A stretch of DNA of 64,000 bases from Pterois miles (Eukaryota > Chordata > Actinopteri > Perciformes > Scorpaenidae): positions 3,003,001 to 3,067,000 of the forward strand of contig CAMQGK010000056.1 of the NCBI GenBank assembly GCA_947000775.1. Reading direction: 5' to 3'. The notes under the pieces were generated by a model. That model was not told where the DNA came from. It worked only from the letters and a program-made list of their open reading frames with translations, and searched no databases. Each line of letters begins with the position of its first letter. Position 1 is the stretch's first letter. This document shows positions 59,861 to 64,000 of the stretch, one piece after another. Position numbers and translations under genes: made by a program.

Positions 59861-61466
59861 CCACCAGGCGGTGCCGGTAGGTGTAAAACCATAGATTGAG
59901 GCAGTTTGTTTGTTACTTCCTTCGTGTTACATTCTTGTCAGTGTGTTTTATTTCATTATATGGCTTCAAACCTCTACCCAAACCCGGCTTTTAGTTCAAT
60001 GGTGCTTCACAGTGAAGCAGACTGCATCAACACTAGTATTTGTAGTAGTATAAGGCAGATAGCTGTACTAGTAGTACCTGTAACCTAATAGAAGACTAGT
60101 ACTAAGTAGTGGCAGAAGTAGTACGCCAAATAAGAGCACAATTAAATGCAGATCGTAGCTTTAGTGTGACTGCTCTCACTATCGGTGTGCGCTGACATTA
60201 ACACCAAGCGCACCACGAAATGAAGTCAAGCGTGGTGCAAATGTAACCCGTGATGTACTGTAGTAGTACACTCACGTACTGTACTTCGATAAAGATTTAA
60301 GCTACTTGTACTTTAGTACTTGTACTGAGTATTTCTGTACTCTTTCATGCTAGTGTGTACTTCAACTATACTACGATGCAAAGAGAAATACGACATTAAC
60401 TTGACAGCTTAATAGTTACTTTACAGGTTAATATTATACATGCAGGAGGTATGCTAAAATATGATGCAATGAATTTAAATGAATAAATATATGAATAGGT
60501 TTTAATTTCCCAACAGTAGACCTTAACCAACTACAACAGCAGCTGTAGCTCAGCGGGTTATTAAATCTTTAAAATATATATTGTGTTTTTAAACACAGAA
60601 GTTGCATGCAATTACTCTCTCAGTCCTCCACAGAGATAAGTAGTATCATCATGTGAAAGTACTCATTTATTTTAGTTTGCACAGAGGACCAACACCCTGT
60701 TAACAAACAGATAATTACCCACATGTTTTATAATCCACTGATGACGCTGGTGAGAGTAAAATGCTTAGATTATTACATATCCTTTGGATTGCAGAGAAAA
60801 TGCATTTCAAATCCAAGCTGACTTCATGGAGCTAATGTATCCAACCATTTGGTCAACTTGACCTAAATAGGCGGTCTGTATTTACTGAACTGTGAGAGAT
60901 GAATTATAGAAAAGAGCAGGAGGTTGGATTAGCAATGTAATTACGGGTGTAGACCACTAGAGGTCAGCATGCAGTCACCAATTATAAGAACATGGGTTGG
61001 CAGTGCGCCTGAAACCACCAGTGGGTGCATCCCAAGTCTCTTATTTCCCATTGTGTCTCTGTTATAAGTTTTCCTACTACATACTAACACTAAGCATATT
61101 CTAGTATGTTCAGCGTATGATATCCTTTATAGACTGTAATATTAGTCCACACAGCCAGGGCAGGATGGGCAGATTTAATACTAAGAGCCAATTGGCTGCA
61201 GAAATTAGATCCATGCTGAATTTGGGAAGATTAAGACTTACAAAAGAATAGCACCTAGACTAGAAAAATTATGAAATCAAAGACTTAAAAAGTAGGCCAC
61301 ACATTTAAGATGTTGTTTATGTAATTCAGTATGTCTGCCAGAAGAGGGAGCTCATTAGTAGCATGGAGTCCTACCACCATGCCCAAAACTTCATACCTCA
61401 AAATGTCCCTGCAACATTTTCATTCATTTTTTTCTTTGCTGAACAAATGTTTGTCAGGTAGCTGGA

Positions 61467-62007
61467 TATACACCAATCAGCCATAACATTAACAACATTA
61501 TTACCTCTGACAGGTGAAGTGAATAACATTGATAATCTTGTTACAATGGCACCTGGCAGTGGGTGGGATATATTTGGCAGCAAGTGAACATTTTGTCCTT
61601 GAAGTTGATGTGTTGGAAGCAGAAAAAAAATGGGAAAACATAAGGATGTGAGCGACTTTGACAAGGACCAAATTGTGATAGCTAGACGACTGTGTCAGAG
61701 CATCTCCAAAACTGCAGCTCTTGTGGGATGTTCCCGGTCTGCAGTGCTCAGGACCTACCGAAAATGGTCCAAGGAAGGAAAACCAGTGAAGCGGTGATAG
61801 GGTCATGGGCGGCCAAGGCTCATTGATGCACATGGGGAATGAAGGCTGCCCTGTGTTGTCCGATCCAATAGAAGAGCTGCTGTAGCTCAAATTGCTGAAA
61901 AACATAATGCTGGTTCTGATAGAAAGGTGTCAGAACACACATTGCATCACAGTTTGTTGTGTATGGGACTGCGTAGACACACACCAGTCAGGATGCCCAT
62001 GCTGAAC
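61467..62007 (+). mobile_element. 5' fragment of a Tc1-like DNA transposon
   Basis: Starts with TATACACCAATCAGCCATAACATTA, a 5' end common in fish Tc1-like elements, then GACAGGTGAAGTGAATAAC and GGTGGGATATATTTGGCAGC. The sequence stops near 62007, inside the transposase region, so the 3' half and the right inverted repeat are missing. Flanking 59860-61466 shows no gene; a short tRNA A-box-like stretch at 60540 is not a tRNA. Confidence 0.8.
61630..61797 (+). pseudogene. Broken Tc1-like transposase (N-terminal HTH part)
   Basis: The ATG at 61630 opens a 55-codon frame with the Tc1 helix-turn-helix pattern (RRLCQSISKTAALVGCSRSAV). It is closed by a TGA at 61795. Nucleotide similarity to the family continues to 62007 after the stop. 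No DDE catalytic region is left, so it cannot be active. Confidence 0.75.
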
Positions 62008-62599
62008 TAATGTTATTGTTGATCAATGTACGTGCAAAAATGTGTATTTTATATTTAACAGAAATCTGTATGAGCATTGTATGAGATATGACTGGTTTAG
62101 AGAAAGTGAAAATGGATCAACAAGTAGACTAGTCTGTGGGGAAAACAGACCACTAGATTTCCTCCACTGCACATGGTCAGTCTTCTTTGGGCCACAATTA
62201 GCCACAGAAATTACATTAACATTCTCATGGTGTATATAACCAACAAGGACGCTTCTTGTTCTTTTTCCATACATGTTCGTACACTGGAATTAATAATGTG
62301 TGCTAACGAATCAGTCATTTCAATAAGTAATTATAGAGTACATATGATACTAGTATGCTTTGTCCCCGATATGATTTATAATGGAAGCATTATTGTAGGA
62401 AAAAAAGTAAAAGTTTTTTTTTCCTGGTATCCTAGAAACGGTCAAGCTCCAAAAACACTGGCGTTCCCAAAATGCAATTAAACAGTGTCTTTTGTTTGAT
62501 TCTTCAGAGCTACAGAAATGTTCACAGGCTGAGTAGTACTCTGTGACAAGTAAACTACTACTAAGATACTAAGTCCAAATTTGATGCTCCTGGCTCATT

Positions 62600-62945
62600 A
62601 CCAGCTGTATTTGCACCTCCCATCTAACTGAATTTGTATTTAACTCTGACAATGTTCAGTTGTATATATTGTCTTTTTTTTTTACATTGATCATATTACT
62701 GCTTACTATTTATAGTGTATATAACATAACCAGACCATTCTGTACATAGTATTTATCAGGTTCTGTTCATGCAGTACATATCATTACATATCACTGGTCT
62801 TTAATCCATTCTGTACATTATTGTATCGTTATATCGTTATATATCTCGATATGCACTTGGGTTACTGTTTGGTGAGATGCTGAACTGCATTTCATTGTAT
62901 TGGTTCTTACACTGTGTGCGATGACAGTATTGTTGAATCTAATCC
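62600..62945 (+). mobile_element. LINE-like 3' end
   Basis: Ends CTGCATTTCATTGTATTGG...GCGATGACAGTATTGTTGAATCTAATCCAATC, like the 3' ends of fish LINEs that close with 'AATAAAGTTGAATCTAATC'. It is preceded by low-complexity T/A-rich sequence with repeated TGTACAT and ATCATTACATAT-like words. Confidence 0.45.
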
Positions 62946-63264
62946 AATCATTTGTCAGAAACTAAGTCAAAATAATGAAATACTAAGTCAAAGCTATTGA
63001 CTTTTCAAATATAAATTATATTCTAATTTATATTAATATATAAATACTGTATCATAAATGTTATGTGTCTCATAATATTGACCCTGCCATAGAGTGAGTT
63101 GCGGTGACATGGGACACTGTCTAATGTGGGACACCTAAGCTCCAGTGGGTGAAGGTCTTCTTCAAACAAATAAAAGTCAATAAAATTATTGGTTAACACA
63201 AGCTGTGGCATCGTGTGATTAAAATCATATGACATCTCAAATGTCCATTCATAGATTAGGGTGT

Positions 63265-63485
63265 AAATGGACTTGCATTTATATAGCATGAGTCTTTCAG
63301 CCACTCGAAGCACTTTACACTACATGTCAGCATTCACCCATTCACACAGACATTCATACACTGATAGTGCCAAGGTGACAAGTTTGCAGGATCTAATCTA
63401 AACACTCATTCACACACCGATGGCTAAACCGTTGGGAGCAATTTGGAGTTAAGTGTCTTGCTCCTCTGAGCCACAGCCACCCCGG
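63265..63485 (+). repeat. Dispersed teleost repeat (GACTTGCATTTATATAGC type)
   Basis: Contains CTCGAAGCACTTTACACTAC, CATTCACCCATTCACACAGA, GGGAGCAATTTGGAGTTAAG and TGAGCCACAGCCACCCC, the known order of a very common fish interspersed repeat. The remainder of the window to 64000 is AT-rich and featureless. Confidence 0.6.
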
Positions 63486-64000
63486 TGCAGCAATCATCAA
63501 CCATGAAGCACTCTGTGTAAAGATCACCCAAAGGTCAATGACATAGTGTCTGTACAAACTTAATGTTCAGGGTAAATTTCTTACAAATAAAACAATCCTG
63601 CTAGTTTTTTTCAGGATCTGTTCATGATATGTATTTTTTTATCAAAAAGATTATACCATGGTGTAAATACAGTATAATCTATATATGTTATTTCAATGAC
63701 ATTTTAATTGTCCCACTTTAGGAAATGTGATTTTGAATAGTGGGACAGGATGATTTGCCTAATGTGGGATAGCATGGATTGTGCAATAACAATGGTTATT
63801 TATAGGGTTCTAGTCTTCTAATGTGTTATTTAAGATATTTAAGGTGAAGTGTAAATTATATCCCATAACTGGGGTTGGCTGCATCGCTTTTGGTTTGATT
63901 AGGATACATCCTCGAGGATTTAGGTGGGGAACTGGGTGTTGACTCAATATATATATATGTATGAAGTCTAAAATGCAAACAAATGTCCCACGTTAGGCCA

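Noticed and set aside
60540..60600. tRNA-like A box (TAGCTCAGCGG)
   Set aside because: No B box, anticodon arm or acceptor pairing follows; the sequence turns AT-rich at once. Probably a repeat remnant.
61398..61905. Minus-strand frames over the Tc1 fragment
   Set aside because: Antisense of the transposon. The transposase signature reads on the plus strand.
1..64000. CRISPR array, operon, integron, phage or other prokaryotic system
   Set aside because: No regularly spaced direct repeats, no prokaryotic gene clusters. Spliced vertebrate genes and fish repeats throughout.
1..64000. Endogenous retrovirus or intact autonomous transposon
   Set aside because: No LTR pairs, gag/pol-like frames or complete transposase seen. 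Only fragments and non-autonomous elements.

Overview
This window is nuclear DNA from a teleost (ray-finned) fish. Genes have many short exons with GT-AG (twice GC-AG) introns, intergenic DNA is full of typical fish repeats (Tc1-like remnants, tRNA-derived SINEs, hAT-like and foldback MITEs, LINE tails with microsatellites), and all seven recognisable proteins are vertebrate orthologues. No prokaryotic, viral or organellar gene was seen. Coding exons of all seven genes were rebuilt from splice sites, reading phase and family similarity.

Layout, left to right: cdkn1a/p21 (+, coding 3467-4238, probable first exons from 1 and 2667, polyA about 5650); tmcc2 (+, recognisable coding 11474-15526, polyA about 16430; first exon uncertain); usp49 (-, coding 26396-21779, probable promoter near 28.5-29.3 kb); med20 (-, 33555-31328) and bysl (+, 33945-40082), which share a 389-bp divergent promoter; a D-type cyclin in the ccnd3 position (+, 41654-45924); and nuak2 (-, 59541-48963), which converges on the cyclin. 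The last 4 kb is intergenic, with a broken Tc1 transposase and other repeats.

Many of the genes concern growth control. p21 inhibits cyclin-CDK complexes and PCNA. D cyclins drive CDK4/6. NUAK2 is an LKB1-activated kinase acting on myosin phosphatase. USP49 is a histone H2B deubiquitinase, MED20 is a Mediator head subunit, bystin is needed for 40S ribosome assembly, and TMCC2 is an ER coiled-coil membrane protein. In human the same genes are split between 6p21 (CDKN1A, USP49, MED20, BYSL, CCND3) and 1q32 (TMCC2, NUAK2), so this fish segment probably keeps an older linkage.

The most interesting signals are: a cluster of p53 half-sites just upstream of the TATA-type cdkn1a promoter; in-frame ATGs in that promoter's first exon that would lengthen p21; a D-type cyclin without the LxCxE Rb-binding motif; loss of the C-terminal cyclin-binding motif of p21; and a near-perfect palindromic ATF/CREB-type site in the med20/bysl promoter. 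I found no evidence of a wholly novel molecular system.
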